Notes: a model not told the origin generated them from the sequence alone. Shown: positions 8,911 through 16,873, counted from the first letter of the stretch. The stretch is DNA of 28,712 nucleotides from Hyphomicrobiaceae bacterium (GCA_020638035.1 JACKJI010000026.1:1-28712), one strand, 5' to 3'. A program made the numbers and translations.

Positions 8911-9408
8911 ATGACCGCTACGACCGCTATAATCCGCCCCAACTTGAAAGTCCTGTTATCGACCACTGCTGTCGTTGCAGGACTGTTGTTCTCGGTGGCT
9001 GCCCATGCGGGAGAATGTCCGATCGGCAAAGTAAAGACCGGAGCGACGCCGCCAAGCACGGCTGCCGCCGCCGGAGTCGTCGACGACGTCATTGCCGCAA
9101 TCGACCTGTCGTCGAAACCGGGCCTCGCCGGCAACAAGCTGCGCATGCGTCGGCTCGTGGTCGCACCTGGCGGTATCGTACCCTGGCATAGCCACGCCGA
9201 ACGTGCCGCCAACATCTACATCCTCGACGGCGCCATCACCGAATACCGCAGCACCTGCGAGGTTCCGATCGATCACAAGGCCGGCGAAGTCGTGTCAGAG
9301 TTCGGCGCAGATCTGGCGCACTGGTGGCGCAACAACTCGGACAAGCCGGCCGTGCTCATCTCCGCCGATCTCTTCCATGACGCCTCCAAGGAAGACCATC
9401 CGATGTGA
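8911..9408 (+). CDS. Exported cupin-domain protein
   Basis: A 165-residue protein with a signal peptide (hydrophobic residues about 13-31, cleavage near AHA). The mature part is a single cupin barrel. Motif one is seen as PWHSHAERAANIYILDG, with His residues and a downstream Glu (ITEYRSTCE) as potential metal ligands; the second motif is degenerate around DLAHWWRNNSD. The ATG at 8911 has GGAG nine nt upstream; a TTG at 8902 is less likely. Periplasmic single-domain cupins can bind metals or small ligands, and no reaction can be assigned here. It stands between two terminators. A GTG in the MFS reading frame overlaps its stop. Confidence 0.85.
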   Translation: MTATTAIIRPNLKVLLSTTAVVAGLLFSVAAHAGECPIGKVKTGATPPSTAAAAGVVDDVIAAIDLSSKPGLAGNKLRMRRLVVAPGGIVPWHSHAERAANIYILDGAITEYRSTCEVPIDHKAGEVVSEFGADLAHWWRNNSDKPAVLISADLFHDASKEDHPM

Positions 9409-9459
9409 CGGCCTCCCCCAGGGCTACCGCTCTCCTCCGGCGGTTGCCCACCCCGTGCT

Positions 9460-9496
9460 GGCAACGCTCTTTTCCCGGAGCGTTGCCGCTTTTTTT
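9460..9496 (+). terminator. Intrinsic terminator or attenuator between the cupin and MFS genes
   Basis: GGCAACGCTC (9460-9469) pairs with GAGCGTTGCC (9478-9487) as a perfect 10-bp stem with an 8-nt loop, followed by seven Ts at 9490-9496. It ends only 28 nt before the MFS ATG, leaving no room for a full promoter after it. Upstream sequences can form a competing structure: GTTGCC 9443-9448 with GGCAAC 9460-9465, inside CTCCGG 9435-9440 with CCGGAG 9475-9480. Termination may therefore be conditional. Confidence 0.8.
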
Positions 9497-9524
9497 CGTC
9501 GGAGTGCGAGACAGGGACGAGGTC

Positions 9525-10766
9525 ATGGCAGATGTGAATATTGAGTGTCGATCGCGCAAAGTTGCGCGCTCCACGCCGCATGCGGTCGTGCTTGGTGTCG
9601 TTGGATTTCTGACGCTGGTCGACCTGTTTGCAGCCCAGGTGCTGCTGCCGGCATTGGCGATGCGCTATGGCGTCTCCGCCGCTGCCGCGGGCATTGCGGT
9701 CAATGCGACGACATTCGGCATGGCGGCGGCTTCACTCATCGTTGCGCTCAAAGCACGTGCATTCGGCCGGCGCACCACGATCGGTGCCAGTCTGGCCTTG
9801 CTCGCGGTGCCGACCTGTCTGCTCGCCGTGGCGCCCGATCTTATGGTCTTCACTGGCCTGCGCATCGTGCAAGGAATTTTAATGGCCACGGCCTTCACAC
9901 TGACGATGGCCTATGTCTCTGAGCAGCTTTCCCCGCAGGAGACTGCCGGAGCGCTCGCTGCTTACGTCACGGGGATCGTCGCGAGCAATCTCGTCGGCCG
10001 ACTGATTGCAGCATCAGCAGCTGACATGCTGGGGCTCAATGCGAGTTTTTTCATGTTCGGTGCGCTCAATCTCGTCGGCGCGCTCCTCGTCGCGCACTCA
10101 TTCGGCGAGATGCGGATGCCGACGGCTGAGCCGGTCGCGATGTCTGGACTGATTGGCGAGATCCGTGAGGCGGTATCTACCGCACCTCTGCGCGCTGCTT
10201 ATGCCATCGGCTTTCTGATCCTGTTCGCATTCATCGGCACCTTTACCTACGTCAACGTCGTACTCGTCAGCCCCCCTGTTGCCATCAGTCAGATGTCGCT
10301 CGGGCTCATCTACCTCGTGTTCGCGCCCTCACTGTTGACCACACCCTTGACCGGGCGTCTCGTCGCCCGATTGGGTTCCGGCCCGGTTGCCGCGATGTCC
10401 CTCCTGTTTGCAGCAGCCGGATTGCCCCTGCTTGCATCGGGCGTGCTGAGCATCATCCTTGCAGGCATGACGATGATGGCGGTCGGCACGTTCATGGCGC
10501 AGGCTGTCGCCACTGGGTTCGTCGCCGCCAACGCCCCAGGCAACCGTGCCGTTGCGAGCGGGATCTACCTCGCCTCGTACTACCTGGGCGGACTTGCCGG
10601 CGCCTATATGCTGGGTCGGGTGTTAGATGGCTTCGGTTGGACGGCGTGCCTGGAGGGGATCGGCGCATGTCTCGTCATGGCTGCCGTTCTGGCCGCCGGT
10701 CTTCGGGGCGGGAAGGCCACTAGGCGCTCGGTACCGTTGACCCAGGACATGCGGAATAGCCTTTGA
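9525..10766 (+). CDS. MFS transporter, drug/metabolite efflux type
   Basis: A 413-residue inner-membrane protein with about twelve hydrophobic segments and the usual two-half layout. The loop 2-3 region reads KARAFGRRTTIGAS, a variant of MFS motif A, and the second half has the related LTGRLVARLGSGPV. The ATG at 9525 has AGGGACGAGG upstream and begins a short cytoplasmic tail. The same frame is open back to a GTG at 9405 that overlaps the cupin stop, but those 40 residues run through the terminator hairpin and look non-native. Substrate is unknown; export of a toxic compound would fit the flanking LysR and peroxiredoxin genes. Confidence 0.9.
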   Translation: MADVNIECRSRKVARSTPHAVVLGVVGFLTLVDLFAAQVLLPALAMRYGVSAAAAGIAVNATTFGMAAASLIVALKARAFGRRTTIGASLALLAVPTCLLAVAPDLMVFTGLRIVQGILMATAFTLTMAYVSEQLSPQETAGALAAYVTGIVASNLVGRLIAASAADMLGLNASFFMFGALNLVGALLVAHSFGEMRMPTAEPVAMSGLIGEIREAVSTAPLRAAYAIGFLILFAFIGTFTYVNVVLVSPPVAISQMSLGLIYLVFAPSLLTTPLTGRLVARLGSGPVAAMSLLFAAAGLPLLASGVLSIILAGMTMMAVGTFMAQAVATGFVAANAPGNRAVASGIYLASYYLGGLAGAYMLGRVLDGFGWTACLEGIGACLVMAAVLAAGLRGGKATRRSVPLTQDMRNSL

Positions 10767-10833
10767 CCGCACACAGTTTTTTGGCGATTGCCAGCGCTGA
10801 TCGGCCGCTCTATGTTCCAAATCGTTGAAGGTG

Positions 10834-10860
10834 TTCCCGTTATTTTCAGGTCAACGGGAA
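10834..10860. promoter_or_regulatory. Operator-like dyad upstream of LysR gene 2
   Basis: TTCCCGTT, 11 nt, AACGGGAA form a perfect 8-bp inverted repeat centred about 55 nt before the LysR start. It shares the outer TTCC/GGAA with the dyad before LysR gene 1, but spacer and inner bases differ. This could mean related regulators with separate specificities. Confidence 0.55.
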
Positions 10861-10901
10861 TGTCTTTCGCTTCGCATCGGCTTCCTGCTGGAACGACCAC
10901 G

Positions 10902-11807
10902 ATGGAGTTGCATCAGGTCCGGTATTTCCTTGCGGTTTGCGAGACGCTCAATTTTTCCCGAGCCGCGGAAGCCTGCCACATATCGCAACCGGCATTGTCC
11001 CGGGCCATCAAGCAGCTCGAGGACGAACTGGGCGGCGAGCTGGTTCGGCGCGAACGCCTGCACACGCACATTACCGATCTCGGCCATGCCGTCCTGCCGT
11101 CGCTGCGCCAGTGCTTCGAGAGCAACCTGGCCGCTAAGGCGCTGGCGCAGGACTATCTCAAGGGCGGCCACGCGCCGCTCAACCTGGCGCTGTCCCGGTC
11201 CATCGAAATCGCCATGATATCGCCGGTTCTTTCCGAGGTTGCGACGGCGTTTCCACGAATTGAGATCCGCATGTTCCGCGGTTCTCCAGGCGAAGTGGGG
11301 GAGCGCCTGAAAAACGGAGAATCGGAAATCGCTGTCGCGGGTCCGCTTTCGTCCGCATGGGAGCGCATCGATACGCGCCCCTTGTTCGAGCAGCGGTTCG
11401 GACTGGTCATGAGCCGCAAGCATGCGCTCGCCCAATCAAACCGCATCGAGCTGAAGAACCTGGCAGGTGAGCGCCTGCTCTGCAGGCAGGACTGCGCCAT
11501 GGCGGATGTTGTCGTTTCGCACCTGAACGAGGCGGGCATGCGCAGCGTCACACGGCACGAGGTGCCGCTGGTCGCCGATCTGACAGGGCTGGTGCGTGCA
11601 AATTTCGGCATCGGCATCATGCCGAGGGGCATCGATGACACCGGCGAACTGCGCTTCACGGAAATCGATGGCGTCGATCTCTCTCGATCCATCAATCTCT
11701 ATACGGTGGCAGGGCGCCGGCACTCGACGGCGGTCATGACGCTGAAGACGCTGCTGCGCGCCAAGGACTGGGCCACCGAAACGAGCGGGGCGTCACGATA
11801 TGAGTGA
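10902..11807 (+). CDS. LysR family transcriptional regulator (paralogue 2)
   Basis: The protein is 301 residues. The start at 10902 gives MELHQVRYFLAV, aligned with the other LysR protein's N-terminus; GGAA lies eight nt upstream. The frame also opens earlier, at 10788, but would add 38 atypical residues and cover the dyad at 10834-10860. The helix-turn-helix region is AAEACHISQPALSRAIKQLE. The effector domain has ANFGIGIMPRGI near the C-terminus. Its last 8 nt overlap the start of the peroxiredoxin-like gene, so those two are coupled and the peroxiredoxin is probably its target or co-product. It may also act on the MFS gene upstream. Confidence 0.95.
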   Translation: MELHQVRYFLAVCETLNFSRAAEACHISQPALSRAIKQLEDELGGELVRRERLHTHITDLGHAVLPSLRQCFESNLAAKALAQDYLKGGHAPLNLALSRSIEIAMISPVLSEVATAFPRIEIRMFRGSPGEVGERLKNGESEIAVAGPLSSAWERIDTRPLFEQRFGLVMSRKHALAQSNRIELKNLAGERLLCRQDCAMADVVVSHLNEAGMRSVTRHEVPLVADLTGLVRANFGIGIMPRGIDDTGELRFTEIDGVDLSRSINLYTVAGRRHSTAVMTLKTLLRAKDWATETSGASRYE

Positions 11808-12501
11808 AGCATCGCTGTCGCAGGTTCTGGAAGCATGCACACAGCGATGCCGCGAGATGGACGCGCCTTTGGGCGATCGCTTGCAAAGCTTTGCCGACGA
11901 CGTGCGCCGTCTCGATCCGGTCTTCGCCGAGGTCGTCGACCGGATGGTCGCGCACCTCCTCCGTGTCGAGGCGGGAGCAGGGGCGCCCAACATTGGCGAG
12001 CCGTTTCCTTCCTTCGTGCTTCCCGATGAGAACGGACACCTCGTCAGTCTGGAGGGGCTCTTGCGCAGCGGGCCTGCGGTCATCGCCTTCCATCGAGGCC
12101 ATTGGTGCCCTTACTGCCGGATTAACGCGGAGACACTTGCGCGCATCGAACCGGAGCTGAAGCGCGCAGGTGCGCACCTTGTGATCATCACGCCGGAGAC
12201 GCAGCATTTCACGCGTGAACTGAAGGCAGACGCCAAGGCGACGTTCCCGATCCTCACCGATCTCGATTGCGGCTATGCGCTCGATCTCGGAGTGGCTTTC
12301 AAGGTGCCGGAGGAAAAGCGCGCGGCCATGACGAGTGCGGGCTTTGATATCTCGGGATTTAACGACAACTCGAACTGGACGCTGCCCATTCCCGCGACCT
12401 TCGTCGTCGGCGATGACGGCTTGGTCAAGGCACGCTATGTCGACCCTGACTATCGACACCGCATGGATATCCAGGAGATCCTTCGTGCCGCTCGCTCATG
12501 A
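11800..12501 (+). CDS. Peroxiredoxin-like (AhpC/TSA) family protein
   Basis: This 233-residue thioredoxin-fold protein has an N-terminal helical extension of about 60 residues followed by a redoxin domain. The active-site region reads HRGHWCPYC, with Cys103 and Cys106 forming a CxxC pair. Typical peroxiredoxins have PxxxTxxC, so this belongs to the peroxiredoxin-like redoxin group with a thioredoxin-style CxxC. A conserved WTLPIPATFVVGDDG segment follows. No signal peptide is seen, so it is cytoplasmic. It probably reduces peroxides or protein disulfides. The ATG at 11800 lies inside the LysR gene (8-nt overlap). The following 208 nt contain the regulatory region of plcP. Confidence 0.9.
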   Translation: MSEASLSQVLEACTQRCREMDAPLGDRLQSFADDVRRLDPVFAEVVDRMVAHLLRVEAGAGAPNIGEPFPSFVLPDENGHLVSLEGLLRSGPAVIAFHRGHWCPYCRINAETLARIEPELKRAGAHLVIITPETQHFTRELKADAKATFPILTDLDCGYALDLGVAFKVPEEKRAAMTSAGFDISGFNDNSNWTLPIPATFVVGDDGLVKARYVDPDYRHRMDIQEILRAARS

Positions 12502-12642
12502 CGTGCACGGGATTGCCGCCTCGGCATCGCAGCCGATGACTTTGCCACCGCATTGATCTCTTCCCACACCATGACGCAGCTCTCCACAAATCGAGCGGCG
12601 TCGGTGGGGCGAGGCCGGTGACACAACACCCGACATCTTCCC

Positions 12643-12660
12643 GTGTCACATCCCTGAAAT
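12643..12660 (+). promoter_or_regulatory. Pho-box-like sequence before the lipid-remodelling genes
   Basis: GTGTCAC, ATCC, CTGAAAT matches the PhoB consensus of two CTGTCAT units with a 4-nt spacer at 10 of 14 positions, with the correct 11-nt period. It sits 50 nt before the plcP start. The first unit is also one arm of a GTGACAC (12618-12624)/GTGTCAC (12643-12649) inverted repeat. The match is imperfect, so the call rests partly on gene function. Confidence 0.4.
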
Positions 12661-12709
12661 ATGAGTCTGGTCTCTCCGACACATACATCGTCAGGGGTGG
12701 AGTCGGATC

Positions 12710-13519
12710 GTGACCAAGGACGAGAGCAAATACCCGCGATATCGTTCGGTGTTTATTTCAGACATCCATCTGGGAACCCGCGCTGCACAGACGTCCGCCC
12801 TCCTGGATTTCCTCAAGACCGTTGAGGCGGACACCTATTACCTCGTCGGCGACATCGTCGATTTCTGGAAGGTGCGACGCGGGCCGGCTTGGTCGCAATC
12901 CCACAACGACGTGCTGCAAAAGCTATTGCGCAAGGTACGCAAGGGCGCGCGCATTGTCTTCATTCCCGGCAATCATGACGAGGCTCTGCGCGATTATTGT
13001 GGACAGACCTTTGGTGGCATCGAAATCTTGCGCGACACCGTACACGTTCGCCCGGACGGCCGCCGCTATCTCGTCATGCACGGCGATGAGTTCGACGTCG
13101 TGGTGCGGTACGCCAAGTGGTTGGCATTTCTGGGTGACCGATCCTACGAGCTGGCTCTCTGGAGCAATGCGCCTCTGAATTGGATGCGTCGGCATCTGGG
13201 GCTCGGATACTGGTCGCTGTCAGCGTACTTGAAGAACCGTATCAAGACCGCAGTCAACTTCATCGGCGAGTTCGAGCATGCGCTGGCCGACGTCGCCAGA
13301 CTGCGCGGCGTTGATGGCGTGATCTGCGGGCACATCCATCATGCCGCCGATCGTGTGATCGACGGCGTGCATTATTTGAACTGTGGCGACTGGGTCGAAA
13401 GCTGCACAGCAATTCTTGAAACGCGCGCCGGCGACATGAAGATCGTGCGGTGGCAGGTCGACGCTTGTAGCGCGACTGAAAAGCAAACGTCCTCGCAGCG
13501 GAGCGAGGTGGCTGCCTGA
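12710..13519 (+). CDS. plcP: PlcP-like phospholipase C / calcineurin-type phosphoesterase (LpxH-like fold)
   Basis: This 269-residue metallophosphoesterase has all metal-binding motifs: Asp18 and His20 (SDIHLG), Asp48 (GDIVDFW), Asn88-His89-Asp90 (GNHDE), His124 (HGDEFD) and His208/His210 (GHIHH). Automatic annotation would usually call it UDP-2,3-diacylglucosamine diphosphatase. The neighbours argue for PlcP, the related enzyme known from Sinorhizobium and marine bacteria. PlcP removes the head group from phosphatidylcholine and similar lipids during phosphate starvation, leaving diacylglycerol. The start is GTG at 12710 with GGAG upstream. The gene is followed at once (2 nt) by the glycosyltransferase. 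The family is certain; PlcP rather than a lipid A enzyme is inferred from context. Confidence 0.82.
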   Translation: MTKDESKYPRYRSVFISDIHLGTRAAQTSALLDFLKTVEADTYYLVGDIVDFWKVRRGPAWSQSHNDVLQKLLRKVRKGARIVFIPGNHDEALRDYCGQTFGGIEILRDTVHVRPDGRRYLVMHGDEFDVVVRYAKWLAFLGDRSYELALWSNAPLNWMRRHLGLGYWSLSAYLKNRIKTAVNFIGEFEHALADVARLRGVDGVICGHIHHAADRVIDGVHYLNCGDWVESCTAILETRAGDMKIVRWQVDACSATEKQTSSQRSEVAA

Positions 13520-13520
13520 C

Positions 13521-14630
13521 ATGCGGCTCCTGATCACAACCGATGCCTGGCTCCCCCAGGTCAACGGCGTCGTCACGACGTTGGAACGCTTGTGCGAGGA
13601 GCTGCCGAAGGCCGGTGTCGAAGTCATCCTGTTGACCCCGGCGCATTTCAAAACACTGCCGATGCCGGGCTACCCAACCATACGACTGGCACGCGCCACT
13701 GCCTCGCGCATTGCCCACCATGTCGATGTCCATAAGCCCGACTGGATACACATAGCCACGGAAGGCCCCATCGGCTGGGCGGCACGCGGCCTTTGCGTGC
13801 GCCGCGGAATACCCTTCACATCGAGCTACCACACAAAGTTTCCCGAATACGTAAACCGCATTCTGGGCATTCCAAGTTCGTGGATCTATCGGTTGGTGAA
13901 ATCCTTCCATGACAAGGCAGCCGGTGTCATGGTCGCAACGCCGTCTCTTCACGCGGACCTAGAGGGGCGGGGCTTCCGGAACCTGATGCAATGGTCACGC
14001 GGCGTCGATCTTGACGTGTTTCACCCGCGTGGAGAGCGGCTTCTCGGCCATGCACCCGTATTCCTTTACGTCGGCCGTGTGTCTCGGGAAAAGAACATCG
14101 AGGCCTTCCTTGAAGCCGATCTGCCCGGGTGCAAGGTCGTGGTGGGTGATGGCCCGTATCGCGAGCATCTGGAACGCCGATTTCCCGATGCCGTTTTCAC
14201 CGGTGCCAAATCAGCTCGTGATCTGCCGCGCTTTTACGACTCGGCGGATGTGTTTGTTTTTCCGAGCCGGACCGACACATTTGGTTTGGTCATTCTGGAA
14301 GCGATGGCGTCCGGATTGCCGGTGGCGGCTTACCCGGTGACAGGCCCCATCGACATTGTTGAGCAGGGTGTGAGCGGAATTCTCAACGACGATCTGGCCG
14401 TCGCTGCACGTGCCGCCCTGCAACTTGATCCCGATGCCGCTCGCGCACGCGCGGCGCAGTTTTCCTGGTCGCATTGCGCGCTCCAGTTCCTCGAAAACAT
14501 CCGCACCGCCGGCGACCGTACCCGCGCCGCCGCCTTAGATCAAAACAAAGAGGGGTCCGCGAGCGGCGGGCCCGCACACCTTCTTATCGATCACTTGAGG
14601 ACCACAGATGACAGCCGTCGACATCCATGA
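13521..14630 (+). CDS. agt: GT4-family glycosyltransferase, Agt-like glycolipid synthase
   Basis: A 369-residue GT-B fold enzyme. The N-terminal acceptor domain contains PQVNGVVTTLERL and EGPIGWAARGLCVRRG, then SSYHTKFPEY, all shared with diacylglycerol glycosyltransferases such as SqdX and Agt. The C-terminal nucleotide-sugar domain has LYVGRVSREKNIEAF and the retaining-GT motif FGLVILEAMASGLPVA. In phosphate-starved alphaproteobacteria, Agt adds glucose or glucuronate to the diacylglycerol made by PlcP. The last 40 or so residues, from about TAGDRTRAA, are low complexity and overlap the start of btaA by 23 nt, so the genes are co-translated. The sugar specificity cannot be read from sequence. 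Confidence 0.82.
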   Translation: MRLLITTDAWLPQVNGVVTTLERLCEELPKAGVEVILLTPAHFKTLPMPGYPTIRLARATASRIAHHVDVHKPDWIHIATEGPIGWAARGLCVRRGIPFTSSYHTKFPEYVNRILGIPSSWIYRLVKSFHDKAAGVMVATPSLHADLEGRGFRNLMQWSRGVDLDVFHPRGERLLGHAPVFLYVGRVSREKNIEAFLEADLPGCKVVVGDGPYREHLERRFPDAVFTGAKSARDLPRFYDSADVFVFPSRTDTFGLVILEAMASGLPVAAYPVTGPIDIVEQGVSGILNDDLAVAARAALQLDPDAARARAAQFSWSHCALQFLENIRTAGDRTRAAALDQNKEGSASGGPAHLLIDHLRTTDDSRRHP

Positions 14631-15852
14631 GCAAATCGACATAACGCGCCGCCGCAGCAAGACGCTTGTCGGAGCAGCCGTACACCGCCACACACGCCTG
14701 TCCAGCGCAGGTATCAGTGAACGGCTGTTCACGCATGCCTTCGCCGGCCTCGTCTATCCGCAAATCTGGGAAGACCCGGTCGTCGATCTCGAGGCGATGG
14801 GCTTGGAAAGCGGACAGCACATCGTCGCAATCGCGTCGGGCGGCTGCAATATCCTGTCCTACTTGACCAGCGCGCCTGTGAAGATCACGGGTGTCGATCT
14901 CAACACAGCACACATAGCCTTGAATCGTTTGAAGCACGCGGCAATCAAGCATCTCGATTACACCCATTTCCATGCCATGTTTGCCGATGCTGCCAACGCT
15001 GGGAATGTACAGATCTTCGATAGGAAGCTGGCTGGCAGGCTCGACGCCCAGACCCGCCGCTACTGGACGAAACGCGATTGGCGCGGTCGTCGCCGCATCG
15101 ACGGTTTCGCGTGCGGCTTTTACCGGACCGGTCTTCTCGGTCGGTTCATTACGACGGGCCATACACTTGCGCGCACACTCGGTGGCAATCCCGCAAGCAT
15201 CGTCAAAGCGAAGAGCTTCGATGAGCAGCGCACGATCTTCGAAACCGAAATTCGCCCGCTCCTGCGCCGTCCCATCGTCCGCCGTCTTCTCGACCAACGG
15301 GCCTCGTTGTTCGGCCTAGGCATCCCTCCTGCGCAATACGAAGCGTTGAGCGATGGCCGGCCGATGCACGAGGTTATCGAGGAGCGATTGGAGCGGCTCG
15401 CCTGCGGTTTCGATCTGAAGGACAACTATTTCGCATGGCAAGCATTCAATCGTGGCTACGGAAAGGGCGGCCCTCTGCCGCTTTATTTGCAGGAAGCAAA
15501 TTTCGACAATTTGCGCGACCGCATTGGTGATGTGCGTATTCTCAACACCTCTTTCACGGCACACTTGGCGAGCCTACCGGCGCAAAGCGTCGATCGCTTT
15601 GTGCTCCTCGATGCGCAGGATTGGATGGGCGACGCCGACCTGACAGAGCTTTGGCAAGAGATCACACGAACCTCTCGCTCCGGCGCCCGGGTCATATTCC
15701 GCACCGCAGGCCTCCAAACCATCCTGCCGGGACGTATTGCCGACGGCGTCCTAGCTCAATGGCACTACGAGGCTGAACGCTCAGCCGAACTCGGTGCACG
15801 CGACCGGTCGGCGATCTACGGCGGCTTCCATCTTTACATCAAGAAGGACTGA
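14608..15852 (+). CDS. btaA: BtaA: SAM:diacylglycerol 3-amino-3-carboxypropyltransferase
   Basis: BtaA carries out the first step of betaine lipid (DGTS) synthesis. It transfers the aminocarboxypropyl group of S-adenosylmethionine to diacylglycerol to give diacylglycerylhomoserine at the membrane. The 414-residue length equals that of Rhodobacter BtaA. The SAM-binding region reads IASGGCNILSYL with GVDLNTAHIALNRLKHAA, typical of the DUF3419/BtaA family. A second conserved region is DRFVLLDAQDWMGDADL. The ATG at 14608 has GAGG upstream and lies inside the end of the glycosyltransferase gene. It is followed 4 nt later by btaB. Both the family and the pair with btaB are clear. Confidence 0.93.
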   Translation: MTAVDIHEQIDITRRRSKTLVGAAVHRHTRLSSAGISERLFTHAFAGLVYPQIWEDPVVDLEAMGLESGQHIVAIASGGCNILSYLTSAPVKITGVDLNTAHIALNRLKHAAIKHLDYTHFHAMFADAANAGNVQIFDRKLAGRLDAQTRRYWTKRDWRGRRRIDGFACGFYRTGLLGRFITTGHTLARTLGGNPASIVKAKSFDEQRTIFETEIRPLLRRPIVRRLLDQRASLFGLGIPPAQYEALSDGRPMHEVIEERLERLACGFDLKDNYFAWQAFNRGYGKGGPLPLYLQEANFDNLRDRIGDVRILNTSFTAHLASLPAQSVDRFVLLDAQDWMGDADLTELWQEITRTSRSGARVIFRTAGLQTILPGRIADGVLAQWHYEAERSAELGARDRSAIYGGFHLYIKKD

Positions 15853-15856
15853 GGCA

Positions 15857-16510
15857 ATGCAGGCCACGGTCACGTCCGATGCCGTCCGCATGGACCGCCA
15901 CTATCGATACCAGCGATTCATCTACGATGCCACGCGCACACACTATCTGATCGGCCGCAAGCGCCTCATCGACGAGCTGAGGCCCTCACCTGGTCAACGT
16001 GTTCTTGAGATTGGCTGCGGCACGGCCTGGAACCTGGCAAAGTTGGCGCAACGCTATCCCGAGGCCATGCTGTATGGCGTCGATGTCTCCAGTGCGATGC
16101 TCGATACCGCGCGCGCGTCGCTTGAACGCAAGGGCCTATCGGAGCACATCACCCTGGCGCAGGGCGATGCGACGTGCTTCGATCCCGAGAAGGCCTTCGC
16201 GCGCAGTGACTTTGATCGTGTGTTCTTCTCCTATGCGCTTTCGATGATACCGGGCTGGCTTGACGCTTTGGACCACGCGGCGCGCATGATTGCACCGGGT
16301 GGGGAACTGCATATCGTCGACTTTGGACAATGCGGGCGCCTGCCGAAGACTTTCAAGACGGCCCTGTTCGCATTTCTCGACCATTACACCGTCACGCCCC
16401 GCGAGAATCTCGAAGACTGCGCACAGGCGTGCGCGTTACGTCACGGCCTGGCCACCGACTTCCGGCAGCTCCATCGGGGCTACACGGACTACTGCATCTT
16501 GAGGCGCTGA
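15857..16510 (+). CDS. btaB: BtaB: diacylglycerylhomoserine N-methyltransferase
   Basis: BtaB trimethylates the homoserine head group using S-adenosylmethionine, completing diacylglyceryl-trimethylhomoserine. The 217-residue protein is a class I methyltransferase. Motif I is VLEIGCGTAWNLA (residues 49-61), followed by LYGVDVSSAML and the post-I segment. The motif FFSYALSMIPGW and the MIAPGGELHIVDFG region fit BtaB. The start at 15857 has GAGG six nt before and gives a 4-nt gap after btaA. The ATG at 15794 lies within btaA and adds unrelated residues. It ends the lipid-remodelling operon; I see no obvious terminator directly after it. Confidence 0.92.
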   Translation: MQATVTSDAVRMDRHYRYQRFIYDATRTHYLIGRKRLIDELRPSPGQRVLEIGCGTAWNLAKLAQRYPEAMLYGVDVSSAMLDTARASLERKGLSEHITLAQGDATCFDPEKAFARSDFDRVFFSYALSMIPGWLDALDHAARMIAPGGELHIVDFGQCGRLPKTFKTALFAFLDHYTVTPRENLEDCAQACALRHGLATDFRQLHRGYTDYCILRR

Positions 16511-16873
16511 CTGTCGGTCCCTGCGCACGGCCGCATTGTCTTCACGAGACCTTCATCTGGCACTGCAATTGATGATCGGTTGGCCATGCGCAGGCTGAAG
16601 TACCTTGCCCAGGCCTAATCCGACTGTGATCAGGTTATTGCCGAGATGCGCAGATCAATCGGGCATGCTGCCTCTGTACAGGACAGCAACTCGCGAGGTG
16701 GCGGATGGGGTGTCCTCATACTTGTAGTTCGCAACCGTTCGCTAGTATCCACCAAGCTCTTCACTCACTGCTTGTCCGGCATCGCAGCCGACTAGAATCA
16801 AAAAGCTGACCGGGCAGGCTCGACAAAGCAGGCCTCCCCGGTCATTCGATCTCAGGTCATGTACCGACGAGGC
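16511..16873. other. Convergent intergenic region between btaB and the multicopper oxidase gene
   Basis: Only the oxidase terminator at 16800-16844 stands out, plus a 15-bp sequence at 16777-16791 that recurs at 12522-12536. No coding frame here has a ribosome site or a recognisable product. Confidence 0.6.
16800..16844 (-). terminator. Intrinsic terminator of the multicopper oxidase gene
   Basis: On the minus strand TGACCGGG (16844-16837) pairs with CCCGGTCA (16814-16807). A further four pairs follow after one mismatch, with a loop of about 12 nt. GC and then five Ts come next (As at 16800-16804 on the plus strand). It lies 30 nt beyond the oxidase stop. Confidence 0.8.

Noticed and set aside
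9405..9524. Forty-residue extension of the MFS protein from GTG 9405
   Set aside because: It passes through a strong terminator hairpin and adds atypical residues before a well-placed ribosome site at 9525. Kept only as part of the attenuator idea.
12710..13519. Plain assignment of the phosphoesterase as lipid A enzyme LpxH
   Set aside because: The motifs fit the fold, but its operon with agt and btaA/btaB fits PlcP better; LpxH remains the alternative.
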